Positions 14,708-24,100 of a DNA stretch of 64,000 bases are shown here, in pieces. The notes beneath the pieces were generated by a model, which saw nothing but the letters and a program-made list of their open reading frames with translations, did no database searches and was not told the origin of the DNA. Source of the stretch: an uncultured bacterium (GTDB lineage: Bacteria; Bacillota; Clostridia; Oscillospirales; Oscillospiraceae); contig CAMWRX010000002.1 in assembly GCA_947176765.1 (NCBI GenBank), positions 21,218-85,217 on the forward strand, in the 5' to 3' direction. The translations under genes and the position numbers were made by a program. How positions within the stretch are numbered: position 1 is the first letter of the stretch; every line of letters begins with the position of its first letter.

Positions 14708-15748
14708 CTATGCGCCGACTGCCCAGGGAAAATATCTTCGTGTAAACCACGCCGGCCAGGCCAGCAAAACAGCTGTCAGTAAAACGCAGACAAGCGGCTG
14801 TATGTATATATCCGAAATGTTGAAATGATTTAACACACTATAAAGCAGAATACGTACAATCCCTGCGAAAGAATAATAAAAAAGGGTATTTCTCCCTATA
14901 AAAGCAAGATATCTGTTCCACCGAAATCTGCTTATTCTTTTGGCTAAATATACTATCGGAAACAGAATCAGAATAGATGACGCGAAAAATAGCACCGGGT
15001 AAGAAAACTTTTCCAAATGAATATCCACATCATTGGGAACCAAAAAAACAAGTATAAAATAGATTCCTGTGAGTCCGGACAACCATAGAGGCCGATTTAA
15101 CCATTTTTCCAGGTAAGCTTGTTTTTTTCTGGCTAAATAACCCAGACCCATATAAAAACTCATCATACAGGCAATTTCAGCTTCCCATATCAATTTAAAT
15201 CTCCAGATACACATATCTGCCATGCCAAGCGCCGTAAAAACCAATGAAATTCCCAAAACAACATAATTATCCCATTTAGAATCAATATGTTCACTTATTC
15301 TCACAATCAGATAAAACAGCAGTGAGCAGGTAAAAAGACATGAAACAAACCACATTTCGTCATACATACAACTTCTCTGCAATACGAATCCTATTAAGCG
15401 TTTAGTAAAGCTGCCTCCCTCCAGTATGTAAGCCATCAAAACACGAACTAATCCAAGAGTAAAAAAGGGGCATAATAAACGCTTCCATTTGCTTTTCAGA
15501 AACATCCGAAAATTTTCTTTGGGTGAAAAAGTATATCCTGATGCAAAAAAGAACATAGTCAGAAAAAAGGGAGTGTACATCCTCCGATAAATCTCTGCAG
15601 GATAACTATGATGAAGAATCACGAATAAAATCAGAATTCCTTTTAAAGAATCTAACCATTGTATCCTGCCGGAACCCTGGATTTGAGACATTTCTTTTAA
15701 AAAATCAATCTGGCGGTTTCTTTGGGTAGTTGTCTGTGTGTCCACCAC
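14708..15748 (-). CDS. Acyltransferase family 3 (OafA/WecH-like) membrane protein
   Basis: A 346-residue integral membrane O-acyltransferase that would acetylate a surface glycan. The family start is present (RIQWLDSLKGILILFVILHHSY, with the His of the active site), then about ten transmembrane helices. The start is GTG 15748 (a second GTG follows), with AAGGAGG upstream. Base composition is clearly AT-richer than the surrounding genes and codon use differs, a sign of horizontal transfer. A promoter (TTGCTA, 17 nt, TATAAT) lies upstream. The two SLH surface proteins in the window carry possible glycosylation, but a link is speculative. Confidence 0.87.
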   Translation of the reverse strand: MVDTQTTTQRNRQIDFLKEMSQIQGSGRIQWLDSLKGILILFVILHHSYPAEIYRRMYTPFFLTMFFFASGYTFSPKENFRMFLKSKWKRLLCPFFTLGLVRVLMAYILEGGSFTKRLIGFVLQRSCMYDEMWFVSCLFTCSLLFYLIVRISEHIDSKWDNYVVLGISLVFTALGMADMCIWRFKLIWEAEIACMMSFYMGLGYLARKKQAYLEKWLNRPLWLSGLTGIYFILVFLVPNDVDIHLEKFSYPVLFFASSILILFPIVYLAKRISRFRWNRYLAFIGRNTLFYYSFAGIVRILLYSVLNHFNISDIYIQPLVCVLLTAVLLAWPAWFTRRYFPWAVGA

Positions 15749-15836
15749 GCGGCCTCCTTCCCATGTTCTTTAAACGTAAATTCATTAATATGACTTGATA
15801 TAAGCCGTTTTGCCCGCCGTCTCTTAATTCGCATTG

Positions 15837-15865
15837 ATTATATCACGAAATCGTGCCGTTAGCAA
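15837..15865 (-). promoter_or_regulatory. Promoter of the acyltransferase gene
   Basis: Minus strand: -35 TTGCTA (15860-15865), 17 nt, -10 TATAAT (15837-15842). The spacer holds a small inverted repeat CACGA-TT-TCGTG that could bind a regulator. The leader is about 80 nt. Confidence 0.75.
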
Positions 15866-15892
15866 GGCACCTATATGCAGCGTACAGCAAAC

Positions 15893-15923
15893 GGAGGCAG
15901 CACTGTTCCCCAGTCCTGCCTCC
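15893..15923. terminator. Hairpin downstream of the FMN reductase gene
   Basis: GGAGGCAG and CTGCCTCC form an 8-bp stem with partial inner pairing (ACT/AGT). It lies about 65 nt beyond the stop of the minus-strand FMN reductase. The T tract is short. Confidence 0.45.
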
Positions 15924-15987
15924 ATAGACCTTTTATTCGTCTGGGCAACCTGACCCAACGCAAGCCACTGATTTGCCCTCCGTGTTC

Positions 15988-16533
15988 TCAGAATTTATCC
16001 GCCAGGGCTGCCGCCTGGGCACAGCCGTCCGTCTTTTCAATGGCACCAACATTCAACACACCGGGGATAAGCACTTCGCCTACCATCTTCCACTTCAGCA
16101 GTGCGGCGGTACGCTCCATGGGAATGCGGACACCGTCCATAACGGACATATCCTCCTCCTCGCAGCAGGTAATCAGCGCGCACTCCTTACCTGCGTAATC
16201 CTTGCCGCCCACCACCAGGGAAAAGAGCCTGTCGATGACCCCCTTGACCTGTGCGGGGATAGAATACCAGTAGACCGGCATAGTGAACACCACAGCATCA
16301 GCCTCCAAAATGGCGGGGGCAATGGCGTTGAAATCATCGTCAAAGGAACAGGCTTTCCCAGTTTTGTAGCAGGTTTCGCAAGCGTGACAGCCGCCAATCT
16401 TCATCACAGCGGCATCGAAGCGTGTAACCGTGTGGCCCTTTGCCTCCGCCGCTTTGATAAATGCGTCCGTCATAGCAAAGCTGTTGCCGTTCTTCCGGGG
16501 ACTGCCGGTGATGACTACGATTTTCTTACTCAT
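15988..16533 (-). CDS. NADPH-dependent FMN reductase / flavodoxin-family protein
   Basis: A 181-residue flavoprotein. The start is MSKKIVVITGSPRKNGNS (ATG 16533, GGAGGA 6 nt upstream), the FMN phosphate-binding motif being GSPRKNGNS. A C-x2-C pair in GGCHACETCYKTGKACSFDDD is typical of the iron-sulfur flavoprotein-like subgroup, which may bind an Fe-S cluster. MPVYWYSIPAQVKGVIDR is the second flavin loop. It is divergent from an HxlR regulator, the usual arrangement for redox-stress flavoproteins. Probably reduces quinones, nitro or azo compounds; substrate not deducible. Confidence 0.9.
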   Translation of the reverse strand: MSKKIVVITGSPRKNGNSFAMTDAFIKAAEAKGHTVTRFDAAVMKIGGCHACETCYKTGKACSFDDDFNAIAPAILEADAVVFTMPVYWYSIPAQVKGVIDRLFSLVVGGKDYAGKECALITCCEEEDMSVMDGVRIPMERTAALLKWKMVGEVLIPGVLNVGAIEKTDGCAQAAALADKF

Positions 16534-16585
16534 GATGTTGTCCTCCAATTCTGCGGGCTTGACTTCCCCCACATCTGATAGTATT

Positions 16586-16613
16586 ATCATAGCAAGAACA
16601 ACGGAAACGTCAA
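16586..16613 (-). promoter_or_regulatory. Promoter of the FMN reductase gene
   Basis: Minus strand: -35 TTGACG (16608-16613), 16 nt, -10 TATGAT (16586-16591). The divergent HxlR gene begins 45 nt to the right, so its product could bind here (AAGTA ... TACTT half-sites flank the region). Confidence 0.6.
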
Positions 16614-16657
16614 GTACACACATTGAGGTGCGATACTTACCTAAAGGAGAGCGTAAA

Positions 16658-16990
16658 ATGAGCAGCCGCTGTATCTCAAATGAATGCCTCAGCGGAACAG
16701 GGTTCAGCTATACCCTATCGCTGATCAATGGGAAGTACAAAATGACCATCCTGTACACACTGATGGAATTTGGGGTCGTCCGGTTCAATGAAATGAAAAA
16801 GTACATCGGTGAGATTTCCTACAAGACCCTGAGCGTCACATTGAAGGAGCTGGAGGCGGACGGGCTGGTACACCGGGAGGAGTACCCCCAAATTCCACCC
16901 AAGGTTGAGTACAGTCTGACGGAACGAGGGAAATCACTCATTCCCATTTTGGACGCTATGTGCGAGTGGGGAGACAATCATCGAGTTTGA
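16658..16990 (+). CDS. HxlR-family transcriptional regulator
   Basis: A 110-residue winged-helix protein. The HxlR signature is clear: an N-terminal Cys-containing segment, then INGKYKMTILYTLMEFGVVRFNEMKKYI, ISYKTLSVTLKELEADGLVHREEY and KVEYSLTERG. The start ATG 16658 has AAAGGAGAG upstream. HxlR proteins often sense electrophiles or thiol stress through the N-terminal Cys (here C5 and C10). It is divergent from the FMN reductase, its likely target, and is followed after 14 nt by a DUF1349 gene. Confidence 0.92.
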   Translation: MSSRCISNECLSGTGFSYTLSLINGKYKMTILYTLMEFGVVRFNEMKKYIGEISYKTLSVTLKELEADGLVHREEYPQIPPKVEYSLTERGKSLIPILDAMCEWGDNHRV

Positions 16991-17004
16991 TGGAGGTAAG
17001 CAAT

Positions 17005-17616
17005 ATGAACTTTGATGTCAACAAATTGAAGTGGGTCAGGGAACCCAAGCAGTACACCATCCAGCGCGAAAAAATTGAGATCACCACTATGCCCGGAACC
17101 GATCTCTGGCAGCGGACCTACTACCATTTCCGAAATGACAACGCCCCTGTCCTCCAGATGGAAACGGACGAAACGTTTTTCTCATTCATCGTGCGTACTG
17201 ATTTCACTGGCGCCCACCACCGCTTCGATCAGTGCGGCATTGTGATGTACCTGGACAGTGAGAACTGGCTCAAGGGGTCTGTGGAATATGAGAACGAGGA
17301 GTTCCAGCACCTGGGCAGCGTGGTGACCAATCATGGCTACTCGGACTGGGCCACCACCGCCATCCCCGCCCAAGTGAAAACCATGTGGTACCGCTTCAGC
17401 CGCCGGGAGGATGATTACTGCATTGAATGCTCCCAAGATGGTGAGCATTTTTCGCAAATGCGGGTGTGCCATATGCGGGAGGGAGCGGGCAGGATCAGGT
17501 TTGGCATCTATGCCTGCAGCCCGGAGGATTCATCTTTTACGGCCGTTTTTGACCATATGGAACTCACTGAGTGCAAGTGGCCGCCCCATAACGGGCAGGC
17601 TCCTGACAAAGACTGA
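17005..17616 (+). CDS. DUF1349 domain protein (concanavalin-like fold)
   Basis: A 203-residue soluble protein. The motifs LWQRTYYHFRNDNAP, FDQCGIVMYLDSENWLKGSVEYE and SRREDDYCIECSQDGEHFSQMR mark the DUF1349 beta-sandwich family (yeast regulation-of-enolase-1-like). The role in bacteria is unclear; a carbohydrate or regulatory function has been suggested. The ATG at 17005 has GGAGGT 7 nt upstream; an upstream in-frame start would overlap hxlR and is unlikely. Co-transcribed with the HxlR gene. Confidence 0.88.
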   Translation: MNFDVNKLKWVREPKQYTIQREKIEITTMPGTDLWQRTYYHFRNDNAPVLQMETDETFFSFIVRTDFTGAHHRFDQCGIVMYLDSENWLKGSVEYENEEFQHLGSVVTNHGYSDWATTAIPAQVKTMWYRFSRREDDYCIECSQDGEHFSQMRVCHMREGAGRIRFGIYACSPEDSSFTAVFDHMELTECKWPPHNGQAPDKD

Positions 17617-17762
17617 ACCAAGCGGCCTGGAGGGCAGATTTTTCTGTTCAGCAGAGCCTAAATGGGAGCGGCCTTTTTTAGAAAATATTTTCACATCAAT
17701 GCCAAAAACCCGGAAAACAGGCACAGGAAGAAAATAGAAATTGGAGGGTTTTACAAAAATTT

Positions 17763-17776
17763 CGAAAGAACTTTCG
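17763..17776. promoter_or_regulatory. Inverted repeat upstream of the nanE promoter
   Basis: CGAAAG-AA-CTTTCG, perfect 6-bp arms, 16 nt before the -35 box. Candidate activator or regulator site for the nanE-PTS operon. Confidence 0.45.
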
Positions 17777-17792
17777 CGATTAAATCAATCTG

Positions 17793-17821
17793 TTGCAATT
17801 ATTTTCTTCCTTGTATATAAT
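17793..17821 (+). promoter_or_regulatory. Promoter of the nanE-PTS operon
   Basis: -35 TTGCAA (17793-17798), 17-nt spacer, -10 TATAAT (17816-17821). Expected start of transcription near 17828, leader about 60 nt. Confidence 0.82.
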
Positions 17822-17839
17822 TGCATTGTACCTCTTGAT

Positions 17840-17863
17840 TTGGTAAATAGCGCTGTTTACCAA
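17840..17863. promoter_or_regulatory. Near-perfect 24-bp palindrome, likely repressor site for nanE operon
   Basis: Arms TTGGTAAA and TTTACCAA enclose TAGCGCTG, itself centred on AGCGCT; only one base pair of the 12 is imperfect. It lies about 12-35 nt after the expected transcript start, a blocking position. The RpiR-family regulator encoded at 20211 is the obvious candidate. Confidence 0.7.
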
Positions 17864-17887
17864 CCGGATGTAGAAAGGGAGGAAAAC

Positions 17888-18580
17888 ATGGTTGATGAAA
17901 AGGTAAAACAGATGGGAGGCAAGCTGATCGTATCCTGTCAAGCGCTCCCGGCTGAGCCGCTGCATTCTTCATTTATCATGGGAAGGATGGCAAGAGCGGC
18001 CGCCGAGGGCGGCGCACAGGGCATCCGTGCCAACACACCGGAGGACATCGAGGAGATCAAGCGCTGCGTGGACCTGCCGGTCATCGGCATCTGGAAAAAG
18101 GATTTCCCTGACAGCAAGGTTTATATCACGCCCACCATGGACGAGATTGACGCGCTTGTGAAGGTCGGAGTGGAAATCATCGCGCTGGACGCCACCGTGG
18201 CCCTGCGTCCGGGCGGGAAAACGCTGGACGAGTTCTACCGCGAAATCAGGGAGAAGCATCCCCAGCAGCTGCTGATGGCGGACTGCTCCACAGTGGAGGA
18301 GGCTGTGCACGCGGACGAGCTTGGCTTTGACTTCATCGGAACCACTCTGGTGGGGTACACCGACCAGAGCCGGGGGGATAAAATCGAGGCGGAGGATTTC
18401 CAGATCATCCGGGAGATTCTGAGCAAGGTTTCCCACCCGGTGGTAGCGGAGGGCAACATCGACACTCCGCAGAAGGCAAAGCGGGTCATTGAGCTGGGCT
18501 GTTACTGCGTTGTCGTGGGTTCGATCATCACAAGACCGCAGATCATCACCAAAAAATTTGCGACCGCACTTGATGCGTAG
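17888..18580 (+). CDS. nanE: N-acetylmannosamine-6-phosphate 2-epimerase
   Basis: Converts ManNAc-6-P to GlcNAc-6-P, a step in sialic acid and ManNAc use. The 230-residue TIM barrel has the NanE hallmarks: [17 protein letters not shown] at the N-terminus, [45 protein letters not shown] and [13 protein letters not shown] 17888 has GGGAGGA 6 nt upstream; earlier in-frame Met codons fall before the promoter and can be dismissed. It is the first gene of an operon with a PTS permease and a downstream RpiR regulator. No sialate lyase (NanA) or ManNAc kinase is present, so the PTS itself probably delivers ManNAc-6-P; that is inference. Confidence 0.95.
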   Translation: MVDEKVKQMGGKLIVSCQALPAEPLHSSFIMGRMARAAAEGGAQGIRANTPEDIEEIKRCVDLPVIGIWKKDFPDSKVYITPTMDEIDALVKVGVEIIALDATVALRPGGKTLDEFYREIREKHPQQLLMADCSTVEEAVHADELGFDFIGTTLVGYTDQSRGDKIEAEDFQIIREILSKVSHPVVAEGNIDTPQKAKRVIELGCYCVVVGSIITRPQIITKKFATALDA

Positions 18581-18594
18581 AGAGGGAGAAAAAT

Positions 18595-20100
18595 ATGTTT
18601 AAAAAATTGCAAAAGCTGGGCAAAGCATTTATGCTGCCCATCGCCATCCTGCCGGCGGCGGGCCTCCTGCTGGGTATCGGCAGCTCGCTGTCCAACCCGA
18701 CGACGGTGGCGGCCTATCCCATCCTGAACCAGCCGTGGCTCCAGGTCATCTTCCAGATCATGGGCGCGGCGGGCAACGTGGTGTTCGGCAACCTGATGCT
18801 GCTGCTGTGCGTGGGCCTGTGCGTGGGCCTGGCCAAAAAAGACAAGGGTACCGCAGCGCTGGCCGGCGTGGTGGGCTACCTGGTCATGAACGCCACCATC
18901 AGCGTCATGGTCTCCATCTTCATGTCCGAGGGCAGCTCCATCGACACCGGCGCCATCGGCGCTATCGTGGTGGGCTGCGTCACCGTCTGGCTGCACAACC
19001 GCTACCATAACATCCAGCTGCCCCAGGTGCTGGGCTTCTTCGGCGGCTCCCGCTTCGTGCCCATCGCCACCGCCCTGGTCTCCATCTTCATCGGCATGGC
19101 CTTCTTCGTGGTCTGGCCCCCGATCCAAAACCTGCTGGTCGCTGCCGGCGAGTATATCGCCGTGGCCGGCCCCATCGGCACCTTCTTCTACGGCTTCCTG
19201 ATGCGCCTGTGCGGCGCGGTGGGTCTGCACCACATGATCTACCCCATGTTCTGGTACACCGAGCTGGGCGGCGTTGAGATGGTGGCGGGCGCCCAGATCG
19301 CCGGCGCGCAGAACATCTTCTTCGCCCAGCTGGCCGATCCCAGCCACGTGGGCCTGTTCACCGAGGGCACCAAGTTCTTCGCCGGCCGTTTTGCCACCAT
19401 GATGTTCGGCCTGCCCGGCGCGGCCATGGCCATGTACCACTGCGTGCCCAAGGAGAAGCGCAAGGCCTTCGGCGGCCTGTTCCTGGGCGTGGCGCTGACC
19501 TCCTTCATCACCGGCATCACCGAACCGCTGGAGTTCATGTTCCTGTTCGTGTGCCCCCCGCTGTACATATTCCATTCCTTCCTGGACGGCGTGTCCTTCT
19601 TCATCGCCGACATCCTGAATATCTCCATCGGCAACACCTTCTCCGGCGGCTGCATTGACTTTACCCTGTTCGGCATCCTCCAGGGCAACGCCAAGACCAA
19701 CTGGCTGCTGGTGATTCCGGTGGGCATCGCGTGGTTCGCTCTGTACTACTTCTCTTTCCGGTTCTTTATCACCAAGTTCAACATCATGACCCCGGGCCGG
19801 AGCGACGAGGAGGACGTGGAGTCCACCAAGAGCTCCCTGACCACCAAGGACTCCCTGAAAGAGGAGGCCGTCCAGATCATCGAGGCCCTGGGCACGGAGG
19901 CCAACATCGAGGAAGTGGACGCCTGCATCACCCGCCTGCGCGTGTCCGTAAAGGACAAAGACAAGGTGGACCGGGACAAACTGAAGGCCATCGGCGCCAC
20001 AGGCGTCCTGGAGGTGTCCGGCGGCGTTCAGGCCATCTTCGGAGCCAAAGCCATCCTGTATAAAAACATCATTGTGGATATGCTGAACATCGACGACTGA
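18595..20100 (+). CDS. PTS sugar transporter EIICB, glucose/GlcNAc family
   Basis: A membrane permease fused to an EIIB domain (501 residues). EIIC covers about residues 1-395 (LPIAILPAAGLLLGIGSSL..., sugar-site motif GITEPLEFMFLF) and EIIB about 420-501, with the phospho-accepting Cys in VDACITRLRV (C444). There is no EIIA domain, so a EIIA-Glc type protein elsewhere must supply phosphate. Only 14 nt separate it from nanE. Placed behind nanE, it most likely phosphorylates and imports ManNAc (or a related amino sugar) for direct epimerisation. A strong terminator follows. Confidence 0.92.
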   Translation: MFKKLQKLGKAFMLPIAILPAAGLLLGIGSSLSNPTTVAAYPILNQPWLQVIFQIMGAAGNVVFGNLMLLLCVGLCVGLAKKDKGTAALAGVVGYLVMNATISVMVSIFMSEGSSIDTGAIGAIVVGCVTVWLHNRYHNIQLPQVLGFFGGSRFVPIATALVSIFIGMAFFVVWPPIQNLLVAAGEYIAVAGPIGTFFYGFLMRLCGAVGLHHMIYPMFWYTELGGVEMVAGAQIAGAQNIFFAQLADPSHVGLFTEGTKFFAGRFATMMFGLPGAAMAMYHCVPKEKRKAFGGLFLGVALTSFITGITEPLEFMFLFVCPPLYIFHSFLDGVSFFIADILNISIGNTFSGGCIDFTLFGILQGNAKTNWLLVIPVGIAWFALYYFSFRFFITKFNIMTPGRSDEEDVESTKSSLTTKDSLKEEAVQIIEALGTEANIEEVDACITRLRVSVKDKDKVDRDKLKAIGATGVLEVSGGVQAIFGAKAILYKNIIVDMLNIDD

Positions 20101-20109
20101 GCATAGGAA

Positions 20110-20147
20110 AAGGGCAGATGCGCCGGAATGCATCTGCCCTTTTTTTA
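20110..20147 (+). terminator. Intrinsic terminator after the PTS gene
   Basis: GGGCAGATGC and GCATCTGCCC, a perfect 10-bp stem extended by AA/TT, followed by seven T residues. It separates nanE-PTS from the regulator gene. Confidence 0.93.
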
Positions 20148-20210
20148 AAAGTATGCTATCATATTAAAAAACCGCGCTTCACGCGGCGGGAACAGTTAGG
20201 TGGCGCAGCC

Positions 20211-21047
20211 ATGCGGTTTGAGAAAAACATCGGTCCGCTGATAGAACTGAATTATGGCAATTTTACACCTGCGGAAAAGGGAATTGCCGATTTTTTCCTG
20301 CAAAATACAGAATTAGCGGACTTTTCCGCAAAGAATATTGCCAAGAGGCTGTTTACCTCGGAGGCCACGTTGTCCCGCTTTGCGCAGAAATGCGGATTTG
20401 ACGGCTACCGCCAGTTTGTTTACCGCTACCGGGAGGGGCTGCAGCAGGAGAAGGATTCCCAGGTGGGCGGAGAGTCCAGACATATTCTGGAAACCTACCA
20501 GGAGCTGCTGAACAAGTCCTACGCGCTGGTGGACGAGAGCCAAATCAAGCGGGTCTCCAAGCTGATCGCGGAAAAGCGGCGGATCTTTGTGTATGGAAAG
20601 GGTTCCTCCGGCATTGCCGCGGGAGAGCTCAAGATGCGGCTCATGCGGCTGGGCATCGACATTGAGAGCATAACAGACAGCCATATCATGACGATGAGCT
20701 CCGCCATTGTCAACGAGGACGCGCTGGCCATAGGTATCACGGTGAGCGGCAGAACCAACGAGGTCGTGCGGTCGGTAAAGACCGCCAAGAGCAAGGGCGC
20801 CTCCACCGCCATCATCAGCTCGGTGCACCTCAGGGAATGGGATGCGTACTGCGACGAGGTGCTGCCCCTTCCCACCAAGGAGAAGCTGGTTCTGGGCAAG
20901 CTGATCTCGCCGCAGTTCCCGGTGCTGGTGCTCTGCGACCTGCTGTTTACCAATGTGCTGCAATATGACCGGATGAACAAGGAAGCCCTGCATGAGCTGA
21001 CGCTCTCCGAGTTGAACATGATTGCACCAACGGATAAGATCATTTAG
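20211..21047 (+). CDS. MurR/RpiR-family transcriptional regulator
   Basis: A 278-residue regulator with an N-terminal HTH_6 domain (about 1-78, FTPAEKGIADFFLQN..., LFTSEATLSRFAQKCGFDGY) and a C-terminal SIS sugar-phosphate-binding domain (about 110-250, RIFVYGKGSSGIAAGE, AIGITVSGRTNEVVRSVKTAK). Start ATG 20211 follows TAGGTGG; in-frame codons further upstream run through the terminator and are not used. It would sense a phosphosugar such as ManNAc-6-P or GlcNAc-6-P and control nanE-PTS through the palindromes at 17763 or 17840. Confidence 0.93.
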   Translation: MRFEKNIGPLIELNYGNFTPAEKGIADFFLQNTELADFSAKNIAKRLFTSEATLSRFAQKCGFDGYRQFVYRYREGLQQEKDSQVGGESRHILETYQELLNKSYALVDESQIKRVSKLIAEKRRIFVYGKGSSGIAAGELKMRLMRLGIDIESITDSHIMTMSSAIVNEDALAIGITVSGRTNEVVRSVKTAKSKGASTAIISSVHLREWDAYCDEVLPLPTKEKLVLGKLISPQFPVLVLCDLLFTNVLQYDRMNKEALHELTLSELNMIAPTDKII

Positions 21048-21083
21048 GGCCTACCGAGAAGCGGATTGGCATCAACCAAAAAA

Positions 21084-21122
21084 CAGGACGGCAGGGATCT
21101 TTGTCCCTGCCGTCCTGCTTTT
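21084..21122. terminator. Strong bidirectional terminator between rpiR and the giant surface-protein gene
   Basis: A perfect 14-bp stem CAGGACGGCAGGGA / TCCCTGCCGTCCTG with 6-nt loop; CTTTT follows on the plus strand and TTTTTGG on the minus strand. It serves both convergent genes. Confidence 0.95.
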
Positions 21123-21128
21123 ATCACT

Positions 21129-24100
21129 TTACTGCCTTTCCATGAAGTTTTTCAGCATCTGCGCCGTCTCTGCGCGGGTGGCCAGTCCGGTGGGATCCAG
21201 GATGCCGTTGCCCTTGCCGTTGATAATGCCGTTCTGGGTAGCCCAGCGCAGGGCCTCCAGCGCCCAATCACTGGCCCGGTATGCATCGGCAAAGTACAGA
21301 CTCCGGCTCGTGGCGGCAGGCTTTCCGGCATACCGCCACAGCATGACGGCCAACTGCTCCCGCGTGATATTATCGTTGGGGCCAAACTGTCCATTACCGT
21401 AACCGGTCACGATACCATTGGCCGCGGCCCAGGCCACGCCCTCGGCATACCATGCGCCGCTGCTCACGTCGGCAAATACACCGGTGAACGGTTGGTAGGG
21501 ATTGCTCTCCAGGTTGTGGAGGACGGTTGCCAACATACCCCGGCTCATGGGCAGATTGGGTGAGAACTGATTCGCGCCGGTGCCGTTGAACAACTCGCGG
21601 GAACTGGCAAAGGCCACAGCGTCAGCCGCCCAGCTCGTAGCGGGCACATCGTAGAAATACTTGCTGTTGTCCACGATTTCCAGCTTGGCTGAGCCGTTCA
21701 GCGGGATCGTCACACTGCCATTGGCCGTCACGGACTTCCGCACGACTCTCCGTGTACCGTTGTCATGAACCAGCACGGCCACGGTGCCGGGGGCAGCGTA
21801 GTACATTGGAACAGTGAGGGTCAGACCGCCGGGAACGCTTGCCACGGTTCTGCCGCCTGCCGTCACGGACAGCTCCACAGTGTTGCCCATCTTTTCGGCG
21901 GTGACGGTGACGGCGCCGCCCGTGCTGGACAAGCTCCCCAACCCGCCGTTAGGGATGGTCACATTGGCCACAGGAGTGGCAATGGTCAGGCTGGCGTTGG
22001 TCTGTCTTCCGATTTGGCCTACCGTGGCGGCGGGGATAGAAACTTCGCTCTTGGTCACGCTCCCAGTGACTTTGGGTGCGATCACCACGTCCTCGCTCTT
22101 GTTTGCCACGGCCTGCTTCACAATCTCATTTCCCGTGGCCGTGTCAACGGTAGTTGTGGCCTTGCCCCCCTGGGTGCTGGCCGTGGGAGCGGCCGTGGTC
22201 GTGGTGGTTACAGCGAAACTATTCTGCCCGGTGGTGGTTACGGGAAGGCTGGACGTACCGGAAGAGCCGGAAGTGCCGGGGGTAGACGGCACATAGCCGC
22301 CCGAAGAACTCTGCCACAGGGTAATAGAGCCGCTGATCGTGTTATAGTTGGCATTGTCTGGGGTAAATGTCCACTGGTAAGCGGTATTGGCTGTCACCCC
22401 GGTATCTGTGGGCAGTTCCCAGGCGAGGGTGCCCGCAGGCCAGCCGTCCGGGGCGGTCAGCGCCGCATCGACCAGCGTTTTTCCGCTGGCAGAGATAGCG
22501 GTGTACTTGGGTGCGCCGGTTGGGGTGGCCTTGTTGATGGTTACCGTGACGGTACCTTCAACTTCCGCATACATGACCGCATCATTGGGCGTGAATATCA
22601 CGGTTTTGACGCCGCTGTCCGCCGCGTTGGTAAGGCCCTGACCGGCGGCAAAAGCCCAAGTTCCGGGCACGGTGATACTGCCTGCCTTGGCAGTGCCTCT
22701 GATGGCGGTGCTGGGAACGGCCTCGCCATTATAGGTGACGGTGATTGCGCTGACGGTCAGCGTGGGCACATCTTTGTCCGCCACGGTAACCGTGATCGTC
22801 AAATTGAACCCATTGTAATTCGTGGAGGTCACAGGTATCGTGATCGTGCCGGTGCTATTCACCGCGGCATCCGCTTTCAGCTTGTAGGACAGAGCGCCGC
22901 CGCTGATGCTGGGAGTCTCCTCGAAAATACTGCCGCTCACGGAAACCGTCCCGGGTACGCCCCACTCCGGCAGCAGCGCCGTGAGGGCATAAGTGGCTGT
23001 GCCGCCGGATTTGGCGGAAGTTTTGGCGGTCTTTGCACCGCTGTAGTCCGTTTTGGCGATACTCAGCTTCACTGGAGCAGTCAGCGTATTATAGTTGCCC
23101 GCGCCGCTGGTGGGAGTGAAGGTCGCGGTGTAGGTGCCAGCATCGCCCACATTGGGGACCGCGCTGCCGGTGAGCTTCCAGGTGCCCGCTACCGGCGTGT
23201 CACCCAGCTTGGCGGTCAGGCCCGCAATGGTCAGGTCGGACAACTTAGCCTCATAGGTGCCGCTGGCAATGCCGGTGCCATCCGCTATCAGGGTCGCCTT
23301 TGCGATGGTGAAGGTCTTTTTTACCTCGCCGGTATAGTTGCCCTTGCCGGTAATGGTAATGGTGGCCGTGCCGGCGTTCGTATTGCCGGCATAGCCCACG
23401 GTATAGTCGGTGTCCTTCACCAGCGTTTTCCCGCCCAGGGTCACGGTGGGCGCCGGGGTATGCGCGGCCCCGGTGTAGCTGAATGTGCCGGAAACATTGA
23501 CCGCGGCCCCGGTAAGCGGCCTCTCGGTGATGGTAAAGGTGGCGCTGCCGCTGACGTTGTAGTTGCCCGCCACATTCTTGATCGTGACAGTGGCCGTGCC
23601 AACGTCAGTATTGTCCTCATAGACCACCTCGTATTCGCTGGCCGGGATCACCTTGCCGCCGTCCCTGATGGTGACGGTGGGCGTCTTGGGCTGGCCGTCA
23701 TACACAAAGGTGCTGGCAGACAGGGTAATGACGGGGCTGCCCACCGTCTTTGGGCTGATGGTCAGCGCCATATCCGCGCTGGCGGCGGTCAGGTTGCCGC
23801 TCTCCGCGATACTGGCCCGCACGGTATAAGTCCCCGCATTGGTGGGCAGGCCAGAGGTAAAGGTACTGCCGCCCTCCGCCGCATAGGAATACTTCGGGGT
23901 CACACTGACGGTCACGTCGTTCTGAGCGCTCACCGTGGGCGCGGAAATGACGGCCTGGCTGCCGGTGTAGCCCACAGTCTGGGTCTGCGCCTCACTGGCC
24001 CAAGCGATGGTGACAGTGGCCCTGGTGATGTTCGCGGTGGTGGTCGCCGGGATGGTAACCGTATAGTTGCCCACGCCATCGCCGGTAATGCTGGCGTTGG

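Noticed and set aside
18502..20133. A 543-codon frame antisense to the PTS EIICB gene
   Set aside because: His/Gln/Ala-rich shadow of a clear membrane protein; no ribosome site and it crosses two terminators.
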